Below the pieces are notes generated by a model. That model ran no database searches. It had not been told where the DNA came from and worked only from the letters and a program-made list of their open reading frames with translations. Below, piece by piece: positions 25,084 through 34,292 of a DNA stretch of 64,000 bases; position 1 is the first letter of the stretch, and every line of letters starts with the position of its first letter. A program made the position numbers and the translations under genes. Origin of the DNA: UBA12014 sp029248335 (GTDB taxonomy: Bacteria; Planctomycetota; Phycisphaerae; Phycisphaerales; SM1A02); assembly GCA_029248335.1 (NCBI GenBank), contig JAQWJM010000014.1, positions 1-64,000 of the forward strand. Direction: 5' to 3'.

Positions 25084-25282
25084 GGGAGGCTCCTTCGAGG
25101 ACGGACGTTCTGCCGGTCCGGGCGTACCCGGGCCGGATGTATCGCGTGAACGGTCCAAGGTACCCGCCCCGGGCCGAGCGGGTCAATGGAGGAGGGGGTG
25201 CGGAGCCGTTCGGGGTCCCGTCTCCGGGGTCTCTTCGTCCGAAACGTCGCTCTTGATTCGTCCGGTCACGGGAACGGTTCAC

Positions 25283-25288
25283 TACCAT
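25283..25288 (+). promoter_or_regulatory. -10-like box TACCAT, leaderless start of def
   Basis: TACCAT is followed by 7 nt and the GTG at 25296. It is the same hexamer as in the CAT-tRNA promoter. No ribosome-binding site is seen. Confidence 0.5.
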
Positions 25289-25295
25289 CCGTTCC

Positions 25296-25850
25296 GTGAC
25301 CGACTCCACCCCTGAATTCGAACCGCCGCCGACCCGGATCGTCCTGTATCCGGACCCGGTGCTCACCAGCCCGGCATCGCCCGTCACCGCCTTCGACGGC
25401 GAGCTTCACGCCCTCGTGGAGCGGATGATCGAGTTGATGCGGGAGGCGGAGGGTGTCGGACTCGCGGCCCCGCAGGTCGGGGTGTCGCGTCGCATCTTCA
25501 TCGCCGAGCCCGAGCCGGGACCGGAGTCGGTTCCCGTCGTCTTCATCAATCCGGAACTCGAACTCGGTGGTGTGCTCGAGCCGTTCGAAGAGGGATGCCT
25601 CAGCATCCCCGAAGTCCGGGTGATGGTTCGCCGGCCGAACGTCGTGAAGATCCGCGCCTTCGATCTCGACGGTCACCCGTTCGAACTCGAGGACGATGAT
25701 TTTCCCGCCCGGGTCTGGCAGCACGAGTTCGATCATCTCGAGGGCGTGCTGATCACGGATCGAATGTCGCCGCGCGATCGACTGGTGCATCGGAAGCGGC
25801 TCAAGACCATGCGCGAGGACTTCGAGGACACCGAGGACATCGGCCGATGA
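25296..25850 (+). CDS. def: Peptide deformylase
   Basis: Removes the formyl group from new N-terminal methionine. All three family motifs are present: GVGLAAPQVG near residue 50, EEGCLSIPE near residue 100 and QHEFDHLEG near residue 142 (His, Glu, His and the Cys of motif 2 bind the metal). Its 184 residues are the usual length. The stop overlaps the fmt start as ATGA, the classic def-fmt pair. Confidence 0.95.
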   Translation: MTDSTPEFEPPPTRIVLYPDPVLTSPASPVTAFDGELHALVERMIELMREAEGVGLAAPQVGVSRRIFIAEPEPGPESVPVVFINPELELGGVLEPFEEGCLSIPEVRVMVRRPNVVKIRAFDLDGHPFELEDDDFPARVWQHEFDHLEGVLITDRMSPRDRLVHRKRLKTMREDFEDTEDIGR

Positions 25851-26833
25851 GCGACGACGCCCGGAAGCGGATCGCGTTCCTGGGAGCCGGCGCCTTCGGC
25901 GTGCCCACGCTGGAGGCGTTGGGGCGCCGGTTCGAGGTGCCACTGGTGATCTCGCAACCGGACCGACCCGCGGGTCGGGGTCGCCACGAGACGCCGACGC
26001 CGATCTCCGCCCGGATTCTCGAGGACGCGGATGGCGGGGGGTTCGCCGCCACGGAACTCCTTCGAACCGAAAACGCCAACGACGAGGCGGTCGTCGACCG
26101 AATCGTCGGGCACCGCATCGATGCGATGGTCGTGATCGCGTTCGGTCAGAAGCTCGGTCCGGAACTGCTCGATGGTCGCTTCGCGGTCAATCTTCATGCC
26201 TCGCTCCTGCCTCGATGGCGAGGGGCGGCGCCGATCAATCGTTCGATGATGGCGGGCGACGCGGAGACCGGGGTGAGCGTGATCTCCCTCGCGAGCCGGA
26301 TGGATGCCGGCGAGGTCCACGCGATGCGGTCGACCGCGATCGACCCGCGGGAGACGGCGGGAGAGCTCCACGACCGACTCGCGGTGCTCGGCGTCGACGC
26401 GGTCCTGGAGGTGCTCGACCGGTTCGCGGCGGGCAAGGTCGAATCCGAGGTGCAGGACGAGGCGGCGGTGACCGCGGCCTCGAAACTGTCGAAGGCCGAG
26501 GCGACCGTCGATTTCGATGAGCCGGCGGGCCGGGTCCGGGGTCGGATCCACGGACTCGTTCCGTGGCCGGGGTGTCAGGTCGAGGCGGTCGGGCCGGATG
26601 GGTCGTCGCAGCGACTCCGGATCCACCGGGTCGAGGAACTCGAGGCGGACGTGAACGGCGCGGCTGGGGCCTTGTTCGAGGATGGAACGGTCGCCTGCCG
26701 GACCGGTGGCGTCCGACTCCTCGAGGTCCAGGTCCCGGGCGGACGAGCGATGGACTGGGCCGATCTTCGTCGGGGCCGTCCGTTCCCGGACGGGACCCGC
26801 CTCGAGCCGCTCGGAGGCGACGGCGGCCGATGA
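25847..26833 (+). CDS. fmt: Methionyl-tRNA formyltransferase
   Basis: Formylates initiator Met-tRNA with 10-formyl-tetrahydrofolate, the reaction that Def later reverses. The N-terminal formyltransferase domain has FLGAGAFGVPTLEAL, the catalytic-loop FAVNLHASLLPRWRGAAP near residue 106, and SLASRMDAGEV. The C-terminal OB-like domain starts near residue 205. Its 328 residues fit the family. Both ends overlap neighbours by ATGA, so the whole block is translationally coupled. Confidence 0.95.
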   Translation: MSDDARKRIAFLGAGAFGVPTLEALGRRFEVPLVISQPDRPAGRGRHETPTPISARILEDADGGGFAATELLRTENANDEAVVDRIVGHRIDAMVVIAFGQKLGPELLDGRFAVNLHASLLPRWRGAAPINRSMMAGDAETGVSVISLASRMDAGEVHAMRSTAIDPRETAGELHDRLAVLGVDAVLEVLDRFAAGKVESEVQDEAAVTAASKLSKAEATVDFDEPAGRVRGRIHGLVPWPGCQVEAVGPDGSSQRLRIHRVEELEADVNGAAGALFEDGTVACRTGGVRLLEVQVPGGRAMDWADLRRGRPFPDGTRLEPLGGDGGR

Positions 26834-27534
26834 GCGAGCATGGTCCCATCCGTCGTGGTCTCGGTGATTTCGCGACGACCCTGTGGGATCTGCTCCACGT
26901 CGCTCGAAACGAGAAACCGAAATCGTCCACCGCGGGCGGCCGACCACGGACGCCCGTCGTCGACGCGACGCCGCCCTCGCCCGCCCGCCCCCGCGGTCGG
27001 CAGCAGACGAGGTACGAGGCGCTGGTCGGGTCGATGAAGCGGCGATACGGACTTCGGGTGGTCCGTTGGCGATCGAGCACGTCCGGCTGCGCCTGGACCG
27101 TCACCTACCGGGACGGAAGCGTGGCGCGATTGATCGAGTCGCCGAGACCGCGAGGCCCGATGAGTTGCGCGGTGTTCCTGCACGAGGTGGGTCATCACGC
27201 GATCGGTCTCGGGGCCTACCGACCGCGGTGCCTCGAGGAGTATCACGCCTGGCGGTGGTCGCTCGAGACGATGCTCGAACTCGGCTTCAACGTCACCGAC
27301 GCGGTTCGACGGCGTCGAGACGAATCCCTGCACTACGCGATCGCCAAGGCGAGTCGACGCGGGCTCAAGCGACTTCCGGTCGAACTGGTGCCGTTCCTCG
27401 AACCGAGATCCCGAGCGGTCGAGCCGCTGCCCGCCCTTCTGGAGGCGGTCCGTGGTCCGGCCCTGCTCGAAGATCCGAGGTCGGTCGCCGGCGAAACGCC
27501 GACGACCCGGGGAGCGTCGTCCGTCGCCGGGTAG
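26830..27534 (+). CDS. HExxH-motif protein of unknown function
   Basis: This 234-residue protein has an intact zinc-metallopeptidase signature in AVFLHEVGHHAIGLG (about residues 113-127), followed by LEEYHAWRWSLETM. A third ligand could be the His/Glu in EEYHAW. Residues 30-60 are Pro/Arg-rich and probably disordered, and the C-terminal 40 residues are also low complexity. There is no signal peptide, so the protein is probably cytosolic. It sits between fmt and queA, coupled to fmt by ATGA. The family is not recognised; peptidase activity is inferred only from HExxH. Confidence 0.75.
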   Translation: MSEHGPIRRGLGDFATTLWDLLHVARNEKPKSSTAGGRPRTPVVDATPPSPARPRGRQQTRYEALVGSMKRRYGLRVVRWRSSTSGCAWTVTYRDGSVARLIESPRPRGPMSCAVFLHEVGHHAIGLGAYRPRCLEEYHAWRWSLETMLELGFNVTDAVRRRRDESLHYAIAKASRRGLKRLPVELVPFLEPRSRAVEPLPALLEAVRGPALLEDPRSVAGETPTTRGASSVAG

Positions 27535-27537
27535 CAT
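27532..27537 (+). promoter_or_regulatory. -10-like box TAGCAT overlapping a stop codon
   Basis: TAGCAT begins with the TAG stop of the upstream gene and is followed by 8 nt and the queA ATG at 27546, so queA may have its own leaderless transcript inside the operon. Confidence 0.4.
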
Positions 27538-27545
27538 TCGTCTCG

Positions 27546-28727
27546 ATGGGGCTCCGAACCGACCAACTCGATTTCGAACTCGATCCGGCCCTCGTGGCGG
27601 CGGCGCCGGTCTCGCCGCGCGATTCGGCCAGGATGCTGGTGGTGACGCTGCCGCCCGCCGACGCCGAAGACGATGGTTCGCTCGACCTGGAACACCGCCG
27701 GATCGCCGATCTTCCCGAATATCTCGGCGCCGGTGACCGGCTCGTGCTCAACGAGACGAGGGTCGTCCCCGCTCGCATTCGAGGCCGTCGGGTCGATACC
27801 GGTGGGGGGCTCGAGGGACTGCTCGCCGAGTCCGCGGGCCTCGGCCGGTGGTGGGCGATGCTTCGGAAGAGCCGTCGACTCCGGCCGGGCCACGAGATCG
27901 ACGTCCTCGACCACGACGGTGCTTCGACGGGATTCCGGCTCCGGGTCGAGGACACCGATGATTCGGGCCGCGTCCTGGTCTCCCTCGCGGACCTTCGAAC
28001 CGACGGAGCCGAGGCCGCGGCGATCGATCAGGCGACCATCGAGGCTTTTCGGGCGAAGGCGGGGGCGATCCCGCTCCCGCCCTACATCCTGCACGCCCGC
28101 CGGGATCGAGGTCTGCCGGAATCGGATCCCCACGACCCGGACTGGTACCAGACGACCTTCGCCGCGGCCTCGGATCCCACCGCATCGGTCGCGGCACCGA
28201 CCGCGGGCCTGCATCTCACCGATGAACTCCGACGTCGTCTGGGGGATCGAGGGGTCGAGGAGATCCGGATCTCGCTCGAGGTCGGCGCCGGCACGTTCAA
28301 GCCGGTCGAGGTCGAGGAACTCGACCATCATCCGATGCACGAGGAACGGTGCCTGGTCACCCCGGCGGCGGTCGCGGCGATCGAGCGGGCCGAGGCGGAT
28401 CGGACCGCCGGACGCGGACGCATGGTGGCGGTCGGCACCACCGCGGTGCGGACGCTGGAGTCCATGGCGTCGATCGACCGGCTCCCGGCGGCGGTGGACG
28501 GTCGGCACGACTGGCGGACGGATCTGCTCATCCAGCCGGGTCACCGGTTTCGCCGCGTGGATGCGATGCTGACGAACTTCCACCTGCCCCGCTCCACCCT
28601 TCTCGCGCTGGTCGCGGCGATGACCGGCCTCGAGCGGACCCGGGCGATCTACGCCGCGGCGATCGAGGCGCGATACCGGTTCTTCAGCTACGGCGATGCG
28701 ATGTTCGTGCGGCGGCGGATCGACTGA
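27546..28727 (+). CDS. queA: S-adenosylmethionine:tRNA ribosyltransferase-isomerase
   Basis: Transfers the ribosyl moiety of SAM to preQ1-34 in tRNA, giving epoxyqueuosine. Signatures are FELDPALVAAAPVSPRDSAR at the start (DFELP-type N-terminus), RLVLNETRVVPARI near residue 68, TASVAAPTAGLHLT-type segment SVAAPTAGLHLTDEL near residue 216, and TNFHLPRSTLLALVAA near residue 344. At 393 residues it is slightly longer than the usual ~350. The next enzyme of the pathway, QueG, is encoded at 46206, 18 kb away. Confidence 0.94.
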   Translation: MGLRTDQLDFELDPALVAAAPVSPRDSARMLVVTLPPADAEDDGSLDLEHRRIADLPEYLGAGDRLVLNETRVVPARIRGRRVDTGGGLEGLLAESAGLGRWWAMLRKSRRLRPGHEIDVLDHDGASTGFRLRVEDTDDSGRVLVSLADLRTDGAEAAAIDQATIEAFRAKAGAIPLPPYILHARRDRGLPESDPHDPDWYQTTFAAASDPTASVAAPTAGLHLTDELRRRLGDRGVEEIRISLEVGAGTFKPVEVEELDHHPMHEERCLVTPAAVAAIERAEADRTAGRGRMVAVGTTAVRTLESMASIDRLPAAVDGRHDWRTDLLIQPGHRFRRVDAMLTNFHLPRSTLLALVAAMTGLERTRAIYAAAIEARYRFFSYGDAMFVRRRID

Positions 28728-28776
28728 GCATCGACCGGTCAAGGGATTCCAGTCGATGGCCGCGAGTGGTCGATGC
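28728..28776 (+). repeat. Inverted repeat between queA and murE
   Basis: GCATCGACC (28728-28736) and GGTCGATGC (28768-28776) form a perfect 9-bp stem around 31 nt. It could be a weak terminator of queA or a murE leader element. Confidence 0.25.
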
Positions 28777-28801
28777 AACATCGACACCATCAGGGAAACG
28801 C

Positions 28802-30343
28802 ATGCCACGCCAGACGAGCCTTGGAGACCTGCTCGAGGATGCGGCGCTCGCCGGGACGATCCAGGTCGTCTCGGGGGACGCCGCGGGCGGTCGAATCACC
28901 GGGATCACCGAGGACAGCCGTCTGGTCGGGGACGGCACGATGTTCGTTGCGCGTCCGGGAACGGCCCACGACGGAAGCGACCACGTCGCCGATGCGATCG
29001 AGCGAGGCGCCGCGGCGGTGCTCGCGGTGCCGGCGGTGGCGACGGGCGTCCCCGCATCCGTGGTGGGGGTCGCGACGCCGGATCCCGCGACGATCGGCGG
29101 CGACCTGGCCTTCCGGTTCCACGGCCATCCGGAACGGCGGATGGGATTCGCGGGCATCACCGGGACCAATGGCAAGACCACCGTCGCCACCCTCGCTCGT
29201 CAGCTTCTGGAGGCGACGCTGGGGCGTTGCGGCCTGATCGGCACGATCGAGGCCCACGACGGCGTCGAATCGACCCCGGCGACCCTCACCACGCCGGGAC
29301 GAATCGCCCTCGCGGGCGTGCTGGGGGACTTCGCGGAGGCCGGGTGCGAACGGGTCGTGATGGAGGTTTCCAGCCACGCCCTCGATCAAGGCCGGGTCAC
29401 GGGCATCGACTTCGACGTCGCGGTCTTCACCAACCTCTCCGGCGATCACCTCGACTATCACGGCGACATGGCGTCCTACGCCGCCGCCAAGGCCCTGCTC
29501 TTCGCCGGGCTTCGCACCGACGCGACCGCGATCGTCAATCTCGCGGATCCCGCATCCCGCACGATGATCGAAGCGGGGCCCGCCCGCGTCATCGGCGTGG
29601 TACCCGCCGGGGCCGGCGCCGAGACGCCCGAGGGGGTTCGAGGTCTTGAACACCGGATCATCGAACGCGACTTCTCGGGGATGACGCTCGAACTCCGGTT
29701 CGACGGGACCTCGCATCGCGTCCGAGTTCCGCTCGTGGGTGATCACAACGCCTTCAACGTCGCGGCGGCGGCGGCGATGGCGTTCTCCTTCAACGCGGAC
29801 TGGCCGGCGATCGTGGCCGCACTGGAGACGATCGAGGCTCCGCGGGGTCGGCTCCAGCCCGTCCACGGGCCGGCGGACGAGGTTCGCGTCTTCGTCGACT
29901 ACGCCCACACCGACGACGCCATCGTCAACGTCCTCGCCGGCGTTCGGCCGGAGGTTCCGTCCGACGCGGCGCTGATCATCGTCTTCGGGGCCGGTGGCGA
30001 TCGGGATCGCACCAAGCGGCCCCGCATGATGCGGGCCGCGCTCGACGGGGCGGACCGCGTGGTGGTGACGAGTGACAATCCCCGGACCGAACCGCCCGAG
30101 GCGATCGTGGCGGAGATCGTCGCGGCGTGCGATGCCGGCCGACTCGACCGGATCCACCCGGAGGTCGATCGGTCGCTGGCCATCGATCATGCGATCGCCA
30201 CCGCCGACCCCGGTGACGTGATCGTGATCGCGGGCAAGGGGCACGAGGACTACCAGATCGTCGGAACCGAGCGGCGGCACTTCGACGACGTGGAGGTGGC
30301 GGCGGCCGCCCTCGCTCGCAGACGTGGGGAGGCGGCCCTTTGA
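28802..30343 (+). CDS. murE: UDP-MurNAc-tripeptide synthetase (meso-DAP type)
   Basis: Adds the third amino acid to UDP-MurNAc-L-Ala-D-Glu in peptidoglycan synthesis. Domain order is the N-terminal UDP-binding region, the central ATPase with GTNGKTT (residues 121-127) and the C-terminal ligase domain. The substrate-choosing loop reads SDNPR (Asp425-Arg428). DNPR is the meso-diaminopimelate version; lysine enzymes differ here. The start follows AGGGA at 6-nt spacing and gives 513 residues. The stop overlaps the TTG start of murF. Confidence 0.95.
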   Translation: MPRQTSLGDLLEDAALAGTIQVVSGDAAGGRITGITEDSRLVGDGTMFVARPGTAHDGSDHVADAIERGAAAVLAVPAVATGVPASVVGVATPDPATIGGDLAFRFHGHPERRMGFAGITGTNGKTTVATLARQLLEATLGRCGLIGTIEAHDGVESTPATLTTPGRIALAGVLGDFAEAGCERVVMEVSSHALDQGRVTGIDFDVAVFTNLSGDHLDYHGDMASYAAAKALLFAGLRTDATAIVNLADPASRTMIEAGPARVIGVVPAGAGAETPEGVRGLEHRIIERDFSGMTLELRFDGTSHRVRVPLVGDHNAFNVAAAAAMAFSFNADWPAIVAALETIEAPRGRLQPVHGPADEVRVFVDYAHTDDAIVNVLAGVRPEVPSDAALIIVFGAGGDRDRTKRPRMMRAALDGADRVVVTSDNPRTEPPEAIVAEIVAACDAGRLDRIHPEVDRSLAIDHAIATADPGDVIVIAGKGHEDYQIVGTERRHFDDVEVAAAALARRRGEAAL

Positions 30344-31770
30344 TTCGCAGACGTCTCCGCGAAATCGCCGACATCGTCGGGGGTCGTCCGGTCGGTGATC
30401 GAGCCCGTCCCGGTCACGACGAACCAGAAGATCCGGAAGTGCACGGGGTCGGCACGGACACCCGCGCGATGCTTGCGGGACGGCTCTTCGTCGCGATCCC
30501 CGGAGATCGTCACGATGGACATGATCATCTGGAGGCCGCTCGCGACGCCGGGGCGACCGCGGCCCTCGTCGAATCACGGTTTCTCGACGGCGGCGGGAAG
30601 CTGCCTGAAGGCCTGCCCGGGATCGCGGTCGCCGAGATCCGCCCGGCCCTGGCGGCGCTCGCGCGAGACCATCGACGTCGACTCCGCGGCGTCGTGATCG
30701 GAATCACCGGCTCCTCCGGCAAGACCACGATCCGCTCCATGGCGGAGCGGGTCCTCGCGGAACTCGGTCCGGGCACCGCGAGCATCCGCAGTTTCAACAA
30801 CGATCTCGGCGTGCCGCTCACGATCCTCGAGGCCCGCGAGGACGACCGCTGGGTGCTGCTGGAGATCGGCACCAACGCTCCCGGCGAAATCGGCCACCTC
30901 GCCGGAATCGCCGACCCGGCGATCGGCATCCTTTCCGGCGTCGGGCGGGCCCACCTCGGCGGGTTCGGGTCGGAGGCCGCCATCGCGGCTGAAAAATCCG
31001 CCTTGATCGACGCCGTGGCGAAGAACGCCGGCACCGCGATCGTGAACGTCGATGCCGAGGTGATCGCCGAGGAGATCGCCGGCCGACGCGCGGCCGGCGG
31101 GTCGATCGTGACCTACGGCGACGCCGGCTCCGCCGATCGAAGGTTGCTGGACCGGTCGGTGCGGTCGGGCGGCGGACAGACGATCGAACTCGGTGACTTC
31201 ACCGGTGACGTCGGTCTCGACGGCCGACACAACGCGATCAACGCGATCGCGGTGGTCGAGCTCGCCCGTCGGTTGGGGGTCGCCGACGCCGACATCGCCC
31301 GGAGACTCGCGGAACTCGAGCCGCCCCCGATGCGGTTCGTCCGCCACGTGGTGAACGGGATCGAGGTCGTGGACGACACGTACAACGCGAATCCCGAGTC
31401 GATGCGGGCGTCGCTCGAGACGTTCGCGGAGATCTCGACCACGGCCACCCGCCGGATCGCGGTATTGGGCGGAATGCGGGAGCTCGGAACGCGGTCGGCG
31501 TCCCTCCACGAAGCGGTGGGCGCGGTGGCCGCGAACGTGTCGGACGAGATCGTGCTGGTGGGCGGGGACGACGTCGCGGCGATCGGCCGAGGCGCCCGGA
31601 ACGCCGGGTTCGAGGGCGGGCTGCATCAGGTCGCGGACGGTGATGCGGCGGCGACGCTGCTCGCGGAGCACGTCGCGGCCGGAGATGCGATCCTGTTCAA
31701 GGGATCCCGCGCGGTGGGGCTGGACAAGGTGGTCGTGTCGATTCTGGAAACCTGGGAGGCTCGCGGTTGA
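30340..31770 (+). CDS. murF: UDP-MurNAc-tripeptide-D-Ala-D-Ala ligase
   Basis: Completes the UDP-MurNAc-pentapeptide. The ATP loop GITGSSGKTTI covers residues 121-131 (Lys128). SFNNDLGVPLTIL near residue 149 and VVDDTYNANPESM near residue 344 are MurF signatures. The TTG start overlaps the murE stop as TTGA. Residues 20-35 (Pro/Asp/Glu-rich) are an insertion relative to most MurF. 476 residues. Confidence 0.94.
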   Translation: MIRRRLREIADIVGGRPVGDRARPGHDEPEDPEVHGVGTDTRAMLAGRLFVAIPGDRHDGHDHLEAARDAGATAALVESRFLDGGGKLPEGLPGIAVAEIRPALAALARDHRRRLRGVVIGITGSSGKTTIRSMAERVLAELGPGTASIRSFNNDLGVPLTILEAREDDRWVLLEIGTNAPGEIGHLAGIADPAIGILSGVGRAHLGGFGSEAAIAAEKSALIDAVAKNAGTAIVNVDAEVIAEEIAGRRAAGGSIVTYGDAGSADRRLLDRSVRSGGGQTIELGDFTGDVGLDGRHNAINAIAVVELARRLGVADADIARRLAELEPPPMRFVRHVVNGIEVVDDTYNANPESMRASLETFAEISTTATRRIAVLGGMRELGTRSASLHEAVGAVAANVSDEIVLVGGDDVAAIGRGARNAGFEGGLHQVADGDAAATLLAEHVAAGDAILFKGSRAVGLDKVVVSILETWEARG

Positions 31771-33026
31771 TCTATCACCTCGTGGAATCGTTGAAGGGGC
31801 CGCTCGAGGAGACCGGCCTCATCCGGATCCTCCAAGTCGTGTTCCAGGTCGAGTTCCGAGCGTTCCTCGCGGTGCTCGTCTCGTTCGGGCTGGTGCTCGC
31901 GTTCGGACGCCCCGTCATCCGCTGGCTGCTCCGGCAGAAGGTCGGCGATTCCCCGGAGTTCCACAACGCGGACCTCAACGATCTCATGCGATCGCGGGCC
32001 GGCACCCCGACGATGGGGGGGATCCTGATCTGCGGCTCGATCCTGATCACGATCCTGCTGCTCGCGGAACTTCGAAGTCGCTACATCCACCTCGCGATCG
32101 CGGTGCTCGTCGCATATTCGGTGCTCGGGATGTTCGACGACTGGTTGAAACTCACCTCCGCCCGGCGGACGCCAGGATCCCGGGACGGCCTGCTGCCGTG
32201 GGAGAAGCTGCTCTTCCAGCTCGGGCTCGCCGCGCTCTTCTCGTGGGTCATCTTCACGCAGGCCACGGTCAATCCCATCGGCGGGGTCGGCGCCCAGGCG
32301 GAGATCTGGCAGGACTCCGCCCGCGTGCTGAACCTGCCGTTCCAGAAGACCTGGGACACGCCCGTCGAAGTGGATCCCTTCACCGACGGCGGTGAGACGA
32401 TGTTCGGGCTCCCGCTCAATCCGAGCGTGATGGTGCTCGGACTCGGCGGCTTCGTGCTGCTCGGCACCCTGGTGATCGCGGGTACCAGCAACGCCGTCAA
32501 CATCTCGGACGGCATGGACGGACTCGCGGCCGGCGTGGTGGGTTTCGCCTCGGTCGCCTTCATGATCCTGGTGCACATCGCGGGAAGTCAGGTCGAGGCC
32601 CAGTCCCTGCTGGTGCCGCACGTGCCGGGAACGGCGGACCTGATGGTGGTGGCCGGCGCGATGATCGGATCGTGCCTCGGATTCCTCTGGTTCAACTCGA
32701 GCCCCGCGATGGTCTTCATGGGCGACACCGGAAGCCTCGCGCTCGGCGGGCTGCTCGGCTACCTTGCGGTCGCGATCCGCCAGGAGGCGCTGCTCGTGGT
32801 GATCGGCGGCATCTTCTTCCTCGAGATGGGAAGCGTCGTGCTGCAGGTCGGCTGGTTCAAGTTCACGAGGATCCGCACCGGGAAGGGTCGACGTCTTCTG
32901 CGCTGCAGTCCGATCCATCACCACTTCCATCTGGGCGGATGGAGCGAGCAGCAGGTCGTGACGCGATTCTGGTTGATCACCATCGTGCTCTCGATGGCGG
33001 CGTTCGCGCTCGTCAAACTGCGCTGA
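31767..33026 (+). CDS. mraY: Phospho-MurNAc-pentapeptide translocase
   Basis: Integral membrane enzyme that transfers phospho-MurNAc-pentapeptide to undecaprenyl phosphate, forming lipid I. It has about ten hydrophobic segments. Signatures are GTPTMGGILI near residue 75, MFDDWLKL near residue 126 (Asp pair), NAVNISDGMDGLA near residue 244 and SPIHHHFHLGGW near residue 382. A roughly 55-residue loop after residue 170 (NPIGGVGAQAEIW onwards) is longer than in E. coli MraY. TTG start coupled to murF as TTGA. 419 residues. Confidence 0.95.
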   Translation: MIYHLVESLKGPLEETGLIRILQVVFQVEFRAFLAVLVSFGLVLAFGRPVIRWLLRQKVGDSPEFHNADLNDLMRSRAGTPTMGGILICGSILITILLLAELRSRYIHLAIAVLVAYSVLGMFDDWLKLTSARRTPGSRDGLLPWEKLLFQLGLAALFSWVIFTQATVNPIGGVGAQAEIWQDSARVLNLPFQKTWDTPVEVDPFTDGGETMFGLPLNPSVMVLGLGGFVLLGTLVIAGTSNAVNISDGMDGLAAGVVGFASVAFMILVHIAGSQVEAQSLLVPHVPGTADLMVVAGAMIGSCLGFLWFNSSPAMVFMGDTGSLALGGLLGYLAVAIRQEALLVVIGGIFFLEMGSVVLQVGWFKFTRIRTGKGRRLLRCSPIHHHFHLGGWSEQQVVTRFWLITIVLSMAAFALVKLR

Positions 33027-33038
33027 CCGGGTCGCGGT

Positions 33039-34292
33039 TCAGTCCTCTCGGACGTCCCGATCGATGTCCACGATCGCCTCGGCCGATTCGACCGGGACGG
33101 GTTCGCGGTGCTCGCGGAGGGCATCGAGGAAGCCGCGGATGTCCGGCCAGAGCGGCGCCTCGAAGGTGCGCCGGTCTCCGGCGATCGGATGATCGAACTC
33201 GAGCCGCGCCGCATGGAGGGCCTGCCGGGCCATCAGCGGGGCGTCGCTCGATCGGCCGTCGGCTTCGGCACGCTTCGGGACCACCGCCCGGCGGGGGAGC
33301 TTCCGTCCACCGTAGTAGTCGTCGCCGACGATCGGATGGCCGATCTCCGAGAGGTGGATTCGGATCTGATGGGTGCGACCGGTGAGGAGCTGGAGCTCGA
33401 CGAGCGTGAAGCCGTCGTACCGTTCGCGGACGCGGTAGATCGTCCGCGCCTCCTTGCCGGCCTCGTCGTGACGAACCGCGTAGCGGTCGAAGATCCTGGG
33501 GTGACGCCCGAGCGGAAGATCGATCAGGTCCTGATCGCGACGCACCACGCCGTGGACGATCGCGAGGTACCGCTTGTCGACGGTACGGGCCTGGAACTGG
33601 TGGCCGAGTCGCCAGTGGGCGGTGTCGGTCTTCGCCGCGACCATGGCGCCGGACGTGAACCGATCGAGGCGATGCACGACGCCGGGACGGGCGAATTCCT
33701 CGCCGACCGAGGAGAGTCCGCCGGACGTCTCGTGGCGGAAGCGCCAGCTCAGGGCGTTGACGATGGTCCCCGACTTCATGGCCCGCGCCGGGTGGGCGAT
33801 GATGTCGGGCTGCTTGTTCAGGACGATCAGATGGTCGTCCTCGAACAGCACGTCGAGCGGGATGTTCTCGGGGGGGATCTCGTTCGAGGGCGGGGGGGGG
33901 AGCACCGCCTCGACCACGTCGCCGAGCCGGAGTCGCGTGCTCGCCTTCGGTCGACGGCCGTTCACGGTGACCGCGTCCTCGTCGATGAGCCGCTGCAAGG
34001 CGGTCCGACTCATGAAGGGGATGCGATCGACGAGATAGCGGTCGAGCCGTTTCTTGAGGTCCCGGGTCAGTTCGAGCCGGACCTGCACCGGCGTGTCGTC
34101 GTCGGACCGGGTCTCGTGCTGGCGGTAGATCGCATCGCGGTCCACCTTGCCGCCGGCATCGAAGAGCGCGGCGTCCTCGGTCTCGCCCGGTCGCTCGCCT
34201 TCGCCCGTTCCCTTGCCTTCGCCGGATTCCGGCGTCGGGGTGGTCGGGGACGCCGGCGGAACGGCGTCTTCGGACTCGTCGCGGCCGGTCAC
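33039..34292 (-). CDS. RluD-type pseudouridine synthase with acidic N-terminal extension
   Basis: Converts uridine to pseudouridine in rRNA. Residues 1-60 are an acidic, Gly/Pro-rich extension absent from E. coli RluD. An S4 RNA-binding domain follows (residues 75-135, DRYLVDRIPFMSRTALQRL). The catalytic domain has the active Asp in GVVHRLDRFTSG near residue 212 and the RluA-family LLTGRTHQIRIHLSEIGHPI near residue 300. The target position cannot be read from sequence. The GTG start overlaps the upstream stop as GTGA. It converges with mraY, leaving only 12 bp between stops. Confidence 0.9.
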   Translation of the reverse strand: MTGRDESEDAVPPASPTTPTPESGEGKGTGEGERPGETEDAALFDAGGKVDRDAIYRQHETRSDDDTPVQVRLELTRDLKKRLDRYLVDRIPFMSRTALQRLIDEDAVTVNGRRPKASTRLRLGDVVEAVLPPPPSNEIPPENIPLDVLFEDDHLIVLNKQPDIIAHPARAMKSGTIVNALSWRFRHETSGGLSSVGEEFARPGVVHRLDRFTSGAMVAAKTDTAHWRLGHQFQARTVDKRYLAIVHGVVRRDQDLIDLPLGRHPRIFDRYAVRHDEAGKEARTIYRVRERYDGFTLVELQLLTGRTHQIRIHLSEIGHPIVGDDYYGGRKLPRRAVVPKRAEADGRSSDAPLMARQALHAARLEFDHPIAGDRRTFEAPLWPDIRGFLDALREHREPVPVESAEAIVDIDRDVRED

